Assembly (NCBI GenBank): GCA_910580045.1
Contig: CAJTXF010000018.1
Coordinates: 1-37,769, forward strand
DNA: 37,769 bases
Origin: an uncultured Eubacteriales bacterium
Lineage (GTDB): Bacteria; Bacillota; Clostridia; Oscillospirales; Acutalibacteraceae
Direction of reading: 5' to 3'
Position 1 is the stretch's first letter. Each line of letters opens with the position of its first letter. A program made the position numbers and the translations under genes. The notes beneath the pieces are model-generated. The model did not search any database and was not told the origin of the DNA. It was given only the letters and a program-made list of their open reading frames with translations. Positions 15,479 through 23,810 of this stretch are shown piece after piece.

Positions 15479-15706
15479 ATGACGAGACAGAAAAAGGAGA
15501 TCATCAAGAAGATTGACGATCTGGAGCAGTGGATCGAGGTTGACGAGGAGCTTGGCTGCGGATTCGCGCCAGCCGGTGCCTACGATGAGACGTACCGGGA
15601 AATCGACCGGCTCCGGGAGAAACTGGCCCGGCTCCAGCACTACGCCAGCGTGGAGGATATGCTCTACGACACGAGGGGCTGCGAGAACAGCGGATGCCCT
15701 TGGTGA
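15479..15706 (+). CDS. Hypothetical small coiled-coil protein
   Basis: A 75-residue charged protein not assigned to a family. Two helical, coiled-coil-like stretches (RQKKEIIKKIDDLEQWIEVD and EIDRLREKLARLQHYA) flank a glycine-containing turn, and the C-terminus has two cysteines (GCENSGCPW). ATG 15479 is preceded by GAGGGGG. It is the last accessory gene before the large terminase and is followed by a terminator-like hairpin. Confidence 0.6.
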   Translation: MTRQKKEIIKKIDDLEQWIEVDEELGCGFAPAGAYDETYREIDRLREKLARLQHYASVEDMLYDTRGCENSGCPW

Positions 15707-15766
15707 ACTGAACCAAAACCGAATACACCGAAGCACCAGCCCTACGGGGCTGCTGCTCGTTACTGG

Positions 15767-15791
15767 CTTGCCGCTGGGCAGGTCATTTTTT
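15767..15791 (+). terminator. Terminator-like hairpin before the large terminase
   Basis: CTTGCC (15767-15772) and GGCAGG (15777-15782) pair around GCTG (one G-T pair), followed by TCATTTTTT. It would end the accessory cassette transcripts just before the large terminase. Confidence 0.5.
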
Positions 15792-15815
15792 ATGCCATCT
15801 TGGAGGTGACCGACC

Positions 15816-17417
15816 ATGCGCAAGCTGAAAAAATACAAGCCTACTCCGTTCAAGGCCAAGGACTCCGTATATGACAAAGCGGCGGCGGACTATGCGGTAG
15901 GGTTCATCGAGTGCCTCTGTCATACTAAGGGGACCTGGGCCGGAAAGCCCTTCGAGCTGATCGACTGGCAGGAGCAGATTATCCGGGATGTGTTCGGCAC
16001 TCTCAAGCCCAACGGCTACCGCCAGTTCAACACCGCCTACATCGAAATTCCGAAGAAGATGGGCAAGAGCGAACTTGCCGCCGCTGTCGCCCTCCTGCTC
16101 ACCTGCGGCGATGGCGAGGAGCGGGCCGAGGTCTACGGTTGCGCCGCTGACCGCCAGCAGGCGTCCATCGTGTTTGAGGTCGCCGCTGATATGGTGAAGA
16201 TGTGTCCGGCTCTCTCCAAGCGGGTGAAGATTCTGGCCTCCCAGAAGCGCATCATCTACCAGCCGACCAACTCCTTCTATCAAGTGCTGTCGGCGGAGGC
16301 GTACAGCAAGCACGGGTTCAACATCCACGGGGTGGTCTTTGACGAGTTGCACACCCAGCCTAACAGAAAGCTGTTCGATGTCATGACCAAAGGCTCCGGC
16401 GATGCCCGGATGCAGCCGCTCTACTTCCTCATCACCACCGCTGGCACCGACACCCGCTCCATCTGCTACGAGACACACCAGAAGGCCAAGGATATTCTGG
16501 AGGGCCGGAAGATCGATCCCACCTTTTACCCTGTGATCTATGGCGCGGACGAGGAGGACGATTGGACGGACCCCAAAGTGTGGAAAAAGGCCAACCCCTC
16601 CCTGGGCATCACAGTGGGCATCGACAAGGTGCGGGCGGCGTGTGACTCCGCCAAGCAAAACCCCGCCGAGGAGAACTCCTTCCGCCAGCTCCGTCTCAAC
16701 CAGTGGGTGAAACAGGCGGTGCGCTGGATGCCCATGGAGCGGTGGGACAAATGCGCCTTTGCCGCCAACGAGGACAGTTTGGAGGGCCGGGTCTGCTACG
16801 GCGGGCTGGATTTGTCCTCCACCACTGACATCACGGCCTTTGTGCTGGTGTTTCCTCCGCTGGACGAGGACGATAAATACAGCATCCTCCCGTACTTCTG
16901 GATTCCAGAGGACAACCTCGACCTCCGGGTCCGGCGTGACCATGTTCCCTACGATGTGTGGGAGAAACAGGGATTCCTCCAGACCACCGAGGGCAACGTG
17001 GTCCATTACGGCTACATCGAGAAGTTCATTGAGCGGCTGGGGGAGCGGTTCAACATCCGGGAGATCGCTTTCGACCGCTGGGGCGCTGTCCAGATGGTGC
17101 AGAACTTGGAGGGCATGGGTTTCACCGTGGTCCCCTTCGGGCAGGGCTTCAAGGATATGTCCCCGCCCACCAAGGAGCTGATGAAGCTGGTGCTGGAGGA
17201 GCGTGTGGCCCACGGCGGTCACCCGGTGCTGCGGTGGATGATGGACAATATCTACATCCGCACCGACCCGGCTGGAAATATCAAGCCGGACAAGGAGAAA
17301 TCCACCGAAAAAATAGATGGTGCCGTTGCCACAGTGATGGCCCTGGACAGGGCAATCCGCTGCGGCAACGACACCAGCGTCTCGGTCTATGATGACAGGG
17401 GCATTTTGTTTATCTAA
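15816..17417 (+). CDS. terL: Phage terminase large subunit (Terminase_1 type)
   Basis: A 533-residue packaging motor. The ATPase has Walker A PKKMGKSELAA (about residue 79) and Walker B GVVFDELH (about residue 175), then the coupling motif LITTAGT. The C-terminal nuclease has GLDLSSTTDITAF, AFDRWGA and KIDGAVATVMAL, which supply the metal-binding aspartates. Length and motif order are normal. GGAGGTG precedes the ATG. It is separated from the small subunit gene by about 7 kb of methyltransferases and cassettes, and is followed by an AT-rich insert rather than directly by the portal gene. Confidence 0.96.
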   Translation: MRKLKKYKPTPFKAKDSVYDKAAADYAVGFIECLCHTKGTWAGKPFELIDWQEQIIRDVFGTLKPNGYRQFNTAYIEIPKKMGKSELAAAVALLLTCGDGEERAEVYGCAADRQQASIVFEVAADMVKMCPALSKRVKILASQKRIIYQPTNSFYQVLSAEAYSKHGFNIHGVVFDELHTQPNRKLFDVMTKGSGDARMQPLYFLITTAGTDTRSICYETHQKAKDILEGRKIDPTFYPVIYGADEEDDWTDPKVWKKANPSLGITVGIDKVRAACDSAKQNPAEENSFRQLRLNQWVKQAVRWMPMERWDKCAFAANEDSLEGRVCYGGLDLSSTTDITAFVLVFPPLDEDDKYSILPYFWIPEDNLDLRVRRDHVPYDVWEKQGFLQTTEGNVVHYGYIEKFIERLGERFNIREIAFDRWGAVQMVQNLEGMGFTVVPFGQGFKDMSPPTKELMKLVLEERVAHGGHPVLRWMMDNIYIRTDPAGNIKPDKEKSTEKIDGAVATVMALDRAIRCGNDTSVSVYDDRGILFI

Positions 17418-17463
17418 CTTTTAGGCCAAAGCCGCGTACCGCCTACCCAACTCCCTCTATCTG

Positions 17464-17472
17464 TGTTATACT
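17464..17472 (+). promoter_or_regulatory. Extended -10 promoter of the moron gene
   Basis: TGTTATACT is a good extended -10 (TGnTATACT), 39 bp upstream of the AT-rich gene at 17512. No convincing -35 is seen, which extended -10 promoters do not require. TTAAGGGGG (from 17498) is the ribosome-binding site. Confidence 0.55.
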
Positions 17473-17511
17473 CTTAACCAGATTCATTTATTTTTTAAGG
17501 GGGATTTCTGA

Positions 17512-18153
17512 ATGAAAGACCGTTGCTTTTTTGATGTCATTGAGGAGAATAATGTCCTTGGCTACGCGGCTTTTTGTCTCAAAATAAAATGGAATGTATC
17601 TACAATAGCTGGTTCTGAAAATGCTGACGGGTATATCGTTCAACGGATACATTATACTGATACAGTAGGTGCAGCTTCTCCGGTCGATGACTATTATGAA
17701 GCATGGCTGGTACGCAGAGGCATCTGCGTAGGTAGCTCCAACTATGATGATGCCTTCAGTCTTGATGTGAATTATTCTGAAAGGCCAATATGCAGATCGC
17801 TTGGTAAACAAGGCAGCATCTGCTACGATGCAAAGGTGTATTGGGTAGACAAAAACCACCCCTTATACAAAATTGTTGATTCTTGGGGAAAATATAGCAC
17901 ACCAATGGCAGGGAATTTGAAGTCCGTATTCGTAAGCAATTGCCCTGTTTTTGAAGATGTGGAGCCTCGCTTTACAAGAAAATTTGAACACAAATTTGAT
18001 TGTCGGTCTGATGAAGCAGTGGAATTGGCCTTGCGGCAAGCATATGAAAAGCGCATAAATCGTAGAGACCCCAATTTGAGGGGATACTTACAAGACATAC
18101 TGGCTGGCTCTGAGTATATCCAGTTAATTGATAAACTTTGTCCACCAGTCTAA
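17512..18153 (+). CDS. AT-rich moron gene, unknown function
   Basis: A 213-residue protein not assigned to a family. It appears soluble: no signal peptide or membrane span. Aromatic and acidic residues are frequent (DDYYEAWLVRRGICVG, YYWVDK-like segments), and the C-terminal third is helical (DEAVELALRQAYEKRI). Base composition and codon use are clearly more AT-rich than its neighbours, it interrupts the normally adjacent terL and portal genes, and it has its own extended -10 and its own terminator. These are the hallmarks of a moron expressed from the prophage. Superinfection exclusion or defence is possible but unproven. Confidence 0.85.
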   Translation: MKDRCFFDVIEENNVLGYAAFCLKIKWNVSTIAGSENADGYIVQRIHYTDTVGAASPVDDYYEAWLVRRGICVGSSNYDDAFSLDVNYSERPICRSLGKQGSICYDAKVYWVDKNHPLYKIVDSWGKYSTPMAGNLKSVFVSNCPVFEDVEPRFTRKFEHKFDCRSDEAVELALRQAYEKRINRRDPNLRGYLQDILAGSEYIQLIDKLCPPV

Positions 18154-18177
18154 GCACAAAAACAGCTATTTTTGCAA

Positions 18178-18207
18178 GCGTCTATCAGAAATGATGGGCG
18201 CTTTTCT
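18178..18207 (+). terminator. Terminator of the moron gene
   Basis: GCGTCTATC (18178-18186) pairs with GATGGGCGC (18193-18201, two G-U pairs) around AGAAAT, followed by TTTTCTT. It lies 25 bp after the moron stop and upstream of the portal gene. Confidence 0.7.
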
Positions 18208-18240
18208 TATGCCCATTTTCAGAAAAGGAGTGTGATCTCT

Positions 18241-19590
18241 ATGGGCTTTTTCAGTAGTCTGTTCCGTTCACGGGACGCTCCCCAGAACCGCACCACTGGG
18301 AGCGGCTACACCTTTTTCTTCGGCGGCACCACCTCCGGCAAGGCTGTCACCGAGCGGAGCGCCATGCAGATGACAGCGGTGTACTCCTGTGTCCGTATTT
18401 TGGCGGAGGCCGTGGCTGGCCTGCCCCTCAATCTCTACCGATACACCGAGGACGGCGGCAAGGAGAAGGCTATCGACCACCCGCTGTACCTCCTGCTCCA
18501 TGACGAGCCTAACCCGGAAATGAGTTCCTTCGTGTTCCGGGAAACGCTCATGACCCACCTGCTCCTCTGGGGGAACGCCTACGCCCAGATCATCCGAAAC
18601 GGCAAAGGCGAGGTGGTGGCCCTCTATCCCCTCATGCCCAACAAAATGACGGTAGACCGGGACGAGCGGGGCCAGCTCTACTACAGCTACCAGCGGAGCA
18701 ATGACGAAGCCCCAACCATGAAGGGGAACACAGTCACCCTCCGCCCCTCAGATGTGCTGCACATCCCCGGCCTGGGCTTTGACGGGCTGGTGGGGTATAG
18801 CCCTATCGCCATGGCGAAGAACGCCATCGGCATGGCCATCGCCTGTGAGGAGTACGGTGCGAAGTTTTTCGCCAACGGTGCGGCACCTGGCGGCGTCTTG
18901 GAACACCCCGGCACCATCAAAGACCCCCAGCGTGTGCGGGAGAGCTGGCAGTCCACCTTCGGCGGCAGCGGCAACGCCAACAAGATCGCCGTTCTGGAGG
19001 AGGGCATGAAATACACGCCCATCGGCATCTCACCGGAGCAAGCGCAGTTCCTCGAAACACGAAAATTTCAAATCAATGAGATCGCTCGAATTTTCCGAGT
19101 GCCGCCACACATGGTGGGCGACCTGGAAAAGTCGAGCTTTTCTAATATTGAGCAGCAGTCCCTGGAGTTCGTGAAATACACGCTGGACCCCTGGGTGACC
19201 CGGTGGGAGCAGTCCATCCAGCGGTCATTGCTCACCCCGGAGGAAAAGTCCACCTATTTTGTGAAGTTCAACTTGGAGGGCCTGCTCCGGGGCGACTACC
19301 AGAGCCGGATGAATGGCTACGCCATCGGTCGGCAGAACGGCTGGATGTCCGCCAATGACATCCGGGAACTGGAAAACCTGGACCGCATCCCCGCTGAGGA
19401 GGGCGGCGACCTGTACCTCATCAACGGCAATATGCTCCCGCTGAAGGACGCGGGGGCTTTTGCAGATATGACTACTTCGAGAGAGGAGGATTCCGATGAA
19501 GAAGTTTTGGAACTGGAAAGTGAAGGCGGTGGCGGAGATGGCCCCGGAGGAACGGACGCTGTTCCTCAACGGCACCATCGCCGAGGATAG
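18241..19590 (+). CDS. Phage portal protein, HK97 family
   Basis: A 449-residue portal of the HK97/Phage_portal type, which forms the ring through which DNA enters the head. Seen: MQMTAVYSCVRILAEAVAGL, HPLYLLLHDEPN, WGNAYAQIIRNGKGEV, LHIPGLGFDGLVGYSPI, and the C-terminal FRVPPHMVGDLEKSSFSNIE with EQQSLEFVKYTL. ATG 18241 follows AAAAGGAG; the frame is open further upstream only through the moron terminator. The C-terminal 31 residues are low-complexity, acidic and Gly-rich, and overlap the protease gene by 95 bp in another frame. Confidence 0.95.
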   Translation: MGFFSSLFRSRDAPQNRTTGSGYTFFFGGTTSGKAVTERSAMQMTAVYSCVRILAEAVAGLPLNLYRYTEDGGKEKAIDHPLYLLLHDEPNPEMSSFVFRETLMTHLLLWGNAYAQIIRNGKGEVVALYPLMPNKMTVDRDERGQLYYSYQRSNDEAPTMKGNTVTLRPSDVLHIPGLGFDGLVGYSPIAMAKNAIGMAIACEEYGAKFFANGAAPGGVLEHPGTIKDPQRVRESWQSTFGGSGNANKIAVLEEGMKYTPIGISPEQAQFLETRKFQINEIARIFRVPPHMVGDLEKSSFSNIEQQSLEFVKYTLDPWVTRWEQSIQRSLLTPEEKSTYFVKFNLEGLLRGDYQSRMNGYAIGRQNGWMSANDIRELENLDRIPAEEGGDLYLINGNMLPLKDAGAFADMTTSREEDSDEEVLELESEGGGGDGPGGTDAVPQRHHRRG

Positions 19591-20224
19591 CTGGTATGAC
19601 GATGATGTGACCCCGCAGCTTTTCAAGGACGAGCTGATGAGCGGCTCCGGCAACATCACGGTCTGGATTAACAGCCCCGGCGGGGACTGTGTGGCGGCGG
19701 CGCAAATCTACAATATGCTCATGGATTACCCCCACGATGTGACCGTAAAAATTGACGGCATCGCCGCCAGCGCCGCGTCCGTCATCGCTATGGCTGGCAC
19801 CAAGGTGCTAATGTCCCCGGTGTCCACCATGATGATCCACAACCCGGCCACCATCGCCTGGGGCGATGCCGGGGAGATGGAGAAGGCCATCGCAATGCTG
19901 GAAGCAGTCAAGGACTCCATCATCAACGCCTACGAGATCAAGAGCGGCCTGTCCCGCGCCAAGCTGTCCCATCTCATGGACAGCGAGACCTGGATGGACT
20001 CGAACAAGGCGGTGGAGTTGGGCTTTGCGGACGGCATCCTGTCCCGCGCCCAGACCGGGGACGAGGCCCCGCCCGCTGGCTCCATGCTGTATTCCCCGGC
20101 AACGGTGGTCAATTCCCTCATGGATAAGATTTCTGCCAAGTGTCGCATTGAAAAACCGAATACCACACCCACAGGCCGTTCCATCGACACGCTGATGGAG
20201 CGGCTTGAACTTTTGAAATTTTAA
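19496..20224 (+). CDS. ClpP-like head maturation protease
   Basis: A 242-residue ClpP-fold prohead protease. Seen: WINSPGGDCVAAAQIYNML, GIAASAASVIAMAG with the likely nucleophile Ser92, MMIHNP with His115, and ETWMDSNKAVELGFAD. It would process the capsid precursor during assembly. AGGAGG lies before ATG 19496, which is 95 bp inside the end of the portal gene. The C-terminal 40 residues (TTPTGRSIDTLMERLELL) are an extension that may serve in scaffold or self-cleavage. It sits immediately upstream of the capsid gene, as usual. Confidence 0.94.
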   Translation: MKKFWNWKVKAVAEMAPEERTLFLNGTIAEDSWYDDDVTPQLFKDELMSGSGNITVWINSPGGDCVAAAQIYNMLMDYPHDVTVKIDGIAASAASVIAMAGTKVLMSPVSTMMIHNPATIAWGDAGEMEKAIAMLEAVKDSIINAYEIKSGLSRAKLSHLMDSETWMDSNKAVELGFADGILSRAQTGDEAPPAGSMLYSPATVVNSLMDKISAKCRIEKPNTTPTGRSIDTLMERLELLKF

Positions 20225-20237
20225 GGAGGAACACATC

Positions 20238-21443
20238 ATGACCATTCTGGAACTGAGAGAGAAGCGGGCCAAGGCTTGGGAGGCTGCGAAGGCTTTCCTG
20301 GACAGCCACCGCAACGAGAAGGGCGTTCTGTCCGCCGAGGACGATGCCGCCTACACCAAGATGGAGCAGGACATCACCGATCTGGGCAGGGAGATTGCCC
20401 GCCTGGAGCGGCAGGAGGCGCTGGACGCGGAGCTGTCCAAGCCCACCGCCAGCCCCTTGACCGGCAAGCCCCTGGGCGGCGGCGACCCGGACGAGCCCAA
20501 GACCGGGCGGGCTTCCAAAGCCTACAAGGAGGCCATGCTCACCGCCCTGCGCACCAACTTCCGCCAGGTGAGCAACGTTCTCCAGGAGGGCATCGACGCC
20601 AACGGCGGCTACCTGGTGCCGGAAGAGTACGACTCCCGGCTCATCGACGGGCTGACCGAGGAGAACATCATGCGCAGGCTGGGCCACCGCATCACCACCA
20701 GCGGCGAACACAAGATCAACATCGCCGCCACCAAGCCTGCCGCCGCGTGGATCGATGAGGGCGGGGCGCTCACCTTTGGGGACGCCACCTTCGCCCAGAT
20801 TTCCCTGGATGCCCACAAGCTCCATGTGGCGGTGAAGGTCACCGAGGAGCTGCTCTACGACAACGCCTTCGGCCTGGAGAGCTACATCATCGCCCAGTTC
20901 GCCAAGGCCCTGGGCAACGCGGAGGAGGATGCCTTCCTCAACGGGGACGGCACCGGCAAGCCCCTGGGCCTGCTGGCGGCGACTGGCGGGGCGCAGACCG
21001 CCGTCACCACCGCCGGGGCTTCCATCGCGGCGGACGAGGTCATCGACCTGGTCTACGCCCTCAAGCGGCCCTACCGCAAGAACGCCGCTTTCCTCACCAA
21101 CGACCAGACGCTGGCGGTGCTCCGCAAGCTGAAGGACAACAACGGCCAGTACCTCTGGCAGCCCTCCTACCAGGCCGGGGAGCCGGACCGTCTGTTCGGC
21201 TACGCCATCCACACCTCTCCCTATTTCCCGACCGTCACCGCCGGGAAGCCCGCCATCGCTTTCGGCGATTTCAGCTACTACAACATCGGCGACCGGGGGA
21301 CCCGCTCCTTCGCCGAGCTGAAGGAGCTGTTCGCCGGGAACGGTATGGTGGGCTTTGTCGCCAAGGAGCGGGTGGACGGCAAGCTGGTGCTGCCGGAGGC
21401 GGTGCAGCTCCTGGCTATCAAGGCCAGCACCGCAGCGAAGTGA
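20238..21443 (+). CDS. Major capsid protein, HK97 fold
   Basis: A 401-residue HK97-family capsid protein. Residues 1-90 are a helical, charged delta/scaffold-like domain (ELREKRAKAWEAAKAFLD, MEQDITDLGREIARLERQ). The shell domain begins near residue 110 with GGYLVPEEYDSRLIDGL and includes AWIDEGGALTFGDATF, EDAFLNGDGTGKPLGLL, AFLTNDQTLAVLRKLKD and GDFSYYNIGDRGTRS. The N-terminal domain is probably removed by the protease upstream. AAGGAGG precedes the ATG. Highly biased GC-rich codon use fits high expression. Confidence 0.96.
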   Translation: MTILELREKRAKAWEAAKAFLDSHRNEKGVLSAEDDAAYTKMEQDITDLGREIARLERQEALDAELSKPTASPLTGKPLGGGDPDEPKTGRASKAYKEAMLTALRTNFRQVSNVLQEGIDANGGYLVPEEYDSRLIDGLTEENIMRRLGHRITTSGEHKINIAATKPAAAWIDEGGALTFGDATFAQISLDAHKLHVAVKVTEELLYDNAFGLESYIIAQFAKALGNAEEDAFLNGDGTGKPLGLLAATGGAQTAVTTAGASIAADEVIDLVYALKRPYRKNAAFLTNDQTLAVLRKLKDNNGQYLWQPSYQAGEPDRLFGYAIHTSPYFPTVTAGKPAIAFGDFSYYNIGDRGTRSFAELKELFAGNGMVGFVAKERVDGKLVLPEAVQLLAIKASTAAK

Positions 21444-21448
21444 TCTGC

Positions 21449-21487
21449 GAGGGTCCCGGTGGTGTATCCGCCGGGACCCTCTGATTT
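21449..21487 (+). terminator. Strong hairpin after the capsid gene
   Basis: GAGGGTCCCGG (21449-21459) and CCGGGACCCTC (21471-21481) are a perfect 11-bp inverted repeat, followed by TGATTTTA. The weak T-run suggests partial termination, lowering expression of the tail genes relative to capsid. Confidence 0.65.
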
Positions 21488-21503
21488 TAGAGGGGGTAAC
21501 GCT

Positions 21504-21767
21504 TTGCTCGTTTCTCTGAAGGAGGCCAAGAAGTACCTTCGGGTAGACCATGACGATGATGACACCATCATTCGGAAGCTCATCCGGGCTGCTGAAACGC
21601 TCTGCGAGGGTACGCTGCGGAAGGCTGTGGAACCGCTCCCCATCAACAAAGTGGCGGTGCTGTTCGCCGTGGCCTACCTCTACGAGCATCGGGAGAACGC
21701 CGACATGGACGAGCTGACCCGGATGCTCCGCTACATCCTTGCCGCGGAACGGGAGGTGGCTTTCTGA
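21504..21767 (+). CDS. Phage head-tail connector (gp6-like)
   Basis: An 87-residue helical protein of the HK97 gp6/gp15 connector type: LKEAKKYLRVDHDDDDTIIR and KLIRAAETLCEGTLRK, then FAVAYLYEHRENADM. It would join the portal ring to the tail. The start is taken as TTG 21504 because AGGGGG lies 7-8 bp upstream and the family begins with this helix; the longer reading upstream runs through the terminator-like hairpin. The stop overlaps the next start by one base. Confidence 0.85.
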   Translation: MLVSLKEAKKYLRVDHDDDDTIIRKLIRAAETLCEGTLRKAVEPLPINKVAVLFAVAYLYEHRENADMDELTRMLRYILAAEREVAF

Positions 21768-22099
21768 TGGACATTTCCAAGCTGCGCTCCCGCATCACCA
21801 TCCAGCGGAGCGAAGTGGCCACCGATGCCATCGGCAACCACTTAAGCGTCTGGGTGGACTACTGGTCCTGCGCCGCCTACGCCAACCTCGCCTCCGGGAA
21901 AGAGTACGGGGCCGCTGGACAGACGCTGGGCAGCGACACCCTGGTGTTCGAGGTGCGCTGGTGTGAGCGGCTCCGTGATCTGGACGCTACCCGGTTCCGC
22001 ATTCTGTTCGGCGGCAATATCTACAACATCACCTGCGTGGACGATGTGCAGTTCCGGCATGAAAAGCTGAAGCTGACCGCCCAGCGGGAGCGGAGGTGA
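21767..22099 (+). CDS. Phage head-tail adaptor / head closure protein
   Basis: A 110-residue protein of the head-tail joining type (Phage_H_T_join): LRSRITIQRSEVATDAIGNH at the start, then VDYWSCAAYANLASGKEY, VFEVRWCERLRDLD and RFRILFGGNIYNITCVDD. This beta-rich small protein closes the connector and contacts the tail. Its start overlaps the stop of the previous gene by one base and the next gene follows 4 bp later. Confidence 0.9.
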   Translation: MDISKLRSRITIQRSEVATDAIGNHLSVWVDYWSCAAYANLASGKEYGAAGQTLGSDTLVFEVRWCERLRDLDATRFRILFGGNIYNITCVDDVQFRHEKLKLTAQRERR

Positions 22100-22103
22100 G
22101 GTC

Positions 22104-22484
22104 ATGGCAAGAGACAGGGTGTCCATCGACCAGTTCCCCGGCGCGGTCATGGCCCAGCTTGAGGAATATGTGTCCATGGCCTCGGACGAGGTCAAAGAGG
22201 CCGTCCGTACCGTCAGCGAGGACGTGAAGGCCGAGATACAGTCCCGCGCCCCGGTCAAGACCGGGAAGTACAAAAAGAGCTGGACCGTCACCAAGGTGGA
22301 GGAGACCGCCCAATCCCTGGTGAACACTGTCCACTCGGCAAAGCACTACCGGCTGACCCATCTGCTGGAGAACGGCCACGCCAAGCGGGGCGGCGGCAGG
22401 ACGCGCGCCTTCCCCCACATCGCCCCCGGCGAGGCCCTGGCGGAGAAGAAGCTGCTGGAGATCGCGGAAAGGAAACTGCGATGA
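22104..22484 (+). CDS. HK97 gp10-type tail component
   Basis: A 126-residue protein of the HK97 gp10 family: FPGAVMAQLEEYVSMASDEV and VKAEIQSRAPVKTGKYKKSW, then NTVHSAKHYRLTHLLENGHA and FPHIAPGEALAEKKLLE. The family forms part of the head-tail interface or tail completion machinery. GGAGGTGAGG precedes the ATG; the stop overlaps the next start (ATGA). Confidence 0.92.
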   Translation: MARDRVSIDQFPGAVMAQLEEYVSMASDEVKEAVRTVSEDVKAEIQSRAPVKTGKYKKSWTVTKVEETAQSLVNTVHSAKHYRLTHLLENGHAKRGGGRTRAFPHIAPGEALAEKKLLEIAERKLR

Positions 22485-22804
22485 AAAAATCAGATGTTTC
22501 CGCTCTGTTGGAGCGGCTGGGGTTCCCCTTCGCCTATGACCACTTTGCCGAGGGCGAGGGGCCAGACCCGCCCTTTTTGGTGTATCGCTTCCCCAACGCC
22601 GACAACTTCGCCGCCGATGGGGTGGCGTACTTCAAGCAGGATGTCCTCCACATCGAGGTCTACACGGATAAGAAGGACCCGGCGCTGGAGGAGCAGATCG
22701 AGGCCGCTCTGGACGAGGGCGGCATTTTTTATGGCAAAGGCGAGACATGGATCGACAGCGAAAAGCTGTACGAGGTCCTTTATGAAATGGAGGTATCTGC
22801 ATGA
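22481..22804 (+). CDS. Tail completion/terminator-like protein
   Basis: A 107-residue protein with LLERLGFPFAYDHFAEGEGP, PPFLVYRFPNADNFAADG and VLHIEVYTDKKDPALEEQIE. Size, position before the major tail protein and this pattern match the tail terminator/completion proteins of Firmicutes siphoviruses, which cap the tail tube at the head end. Start and stop both overlap neighbours (ATGA), so it is translationally coupled. Confidence 0.8.
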   Translation: MKKSDVSALLERLGFPFAYDHFAEGEGPDPPFLVYRFPNADNFAADGVAYFKQDVLHIEVYTDKKDPALEEQIEAALDEGGIFYGKGETWIDSEKLYEVLYEMEVSA

Positions 22805-23415
22805 GCAGCACCAATAAGCGCAACAAGGTCAAGTTCAATATCTGCAACGTCCACTACGCTCCGCTCTCCCAGGACAACGATGGGAAGTACACCTGGGCGA
22901 CCCCCGTGGCCCTCCCCGGCGCGGTGTCCCTCTCCCTGGACCCCCAGGGTGAGCCGGAGAGCTTTTATGCGGATGGCATCGAGTATTACGTCATCAACAA
23001 CAACCAGGGCTATGACGGCGACCTGGAGGTGGCCCTCATCCCGGAGTCCTTCCGGCGGGACATCCTCATGGAGACCACGGATGCCAACAGTGTCCTGCTG
23101 GAGAACGCCGCCAGCGAGACGGGCAAGTTCGCCCTGCTGTTCGAGTTCGATGGCGATGTGCGGAAGATCCGCCACGTCCTCTACAACTGCTCTGCGTCCC
23201 GGCCCTCTATCTCCGCCAAGACCAACGAAGAGAACCGGGAGGTGCAGACCGAGACGCTGACGGTCAAGGCCCGGCCCCTGTCCACCGGCTATGTGAAGGC
23301 CAAGACCGGCGATTCCACCACGGCCAGCGTCTACAACAACTGGTACAAGAGCGTGTACCAGCCCGCCGACACCCCGGCTGTGGACGAGGATGCCTCCGCT
23401 GGCGGTCAGGGCTAA
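22801..23415 (+). CDS. Major tail protein (phi13-type)
   Basis: A 204-residue tail tube protein: NKVKFNICNVHYAPL, ALPGAVSLSLDPQGEPESFY, NNNQGYDGDLEVALIPESF and FALLFEFDGDVRKIRHVLYN. This is the layout of phi13-type major tail proteins, whose hexamers stack into the tube. The last 20 residues are Ala/Asp/Gly-rich and look disordered. It lies just upstream of the tail chaperone genes, as expected. Confidence 0.92.
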   Translation: MSSTNKRNKVKFNICNVHYAPLSQDNDGKYTWATPVALPGAVSLSLDPQGEPESFYADGIEYYVINNNQGYDGDLEVALIPESFRRDILMETTDANSVLLENAASETGKFALLFEFDGDVRKIRHVLYNCSASRPSISAKTNEENREVQTETLTVKARPLSTGYVKAKTGDSTTASVYNNWYKSVYQPADTPAVDEDASAGGQG

Positions 23416-23429
23416 AGGAGGGCTGAACT

Positions 23430-23810
23430 ATGGGTATCAAACGCACCATCGAGATCGACGGCCAGGAGGTGGCGTTCAAGGCCAGCGCCGCCATCCCCCG
23501 CATCTACCGGCTGAAGTTCCACCGGGACATCTACAAAGACCTCGCCGCGCTGGAAAAGAGCGTGGGCGAGAACACCGAGAGCGGCTCCGGGCTGGATATG
23601 TTCTCTCTGGAGATGTTCGAGAACATCGCCTACATCATGGCGAAGCACGCCGACCCCGCCGCCGTCCCGGATTCCCCGGAGGATTGGCTGGACAGCTTCA
23701 ACACCTTCTCCATCTACCAGGTGCTGCCCCAGCTTATCGAGCTGTGGGGGCTGAATGTACAGACGGATGTTCAGTCTAAAAAAAACTTCGCCCGACTGAC
23801 CGGGAAATGA
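23430..23810 (+). CDS. Tail assembly chaperone, G protein
   Basis: A 126-residue tail assembly chaperone: KRTIEIDGQEVAFKASAAIP, RIYRLKFHRDIYKDLAAL, FENIAYIMAKHAD and WLDSFNTFSIYQVLPQLIEL. It would coat the tape measure protein before tail tube assembly. GGAGG precedes the ATG. Near its end a slippery A AAA AAC allows a minority of ribosomes to move into the -1 frame and make the longer G-T protein. Confidence 0.9.
   Translation: MGIKRTIEIDGQEVAFKASAAIPRIYRLKFHRDIYKDLAALEKSVGENTESGSGLDMFSLEMFENIAYIMAKHADPAAVPDSPEDWLDSFNTFSIYQVLPQLIELWGLNVQTDVQSKKNFARLTGK
23780..23786 (+). promoter_or_regulatory. Programmed -1 frameshift site
   Basis: A AAA AAC in the reading phase of the G gene (codons AAA 23781-23783, AAC 23784-23786), within a run of eight A. 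It is a canonical X XXY YYZ heptamer, and the -1 frame downstream stays open to 23971. Confidence 0.85.

Noticed and set aside
21459..21503. Longer N-terminus for the head-tail connector
   Set aside because: It would be translated through the strong hairpin and lacks family similarity; TTG 21504 has a good ribosome-binding site.
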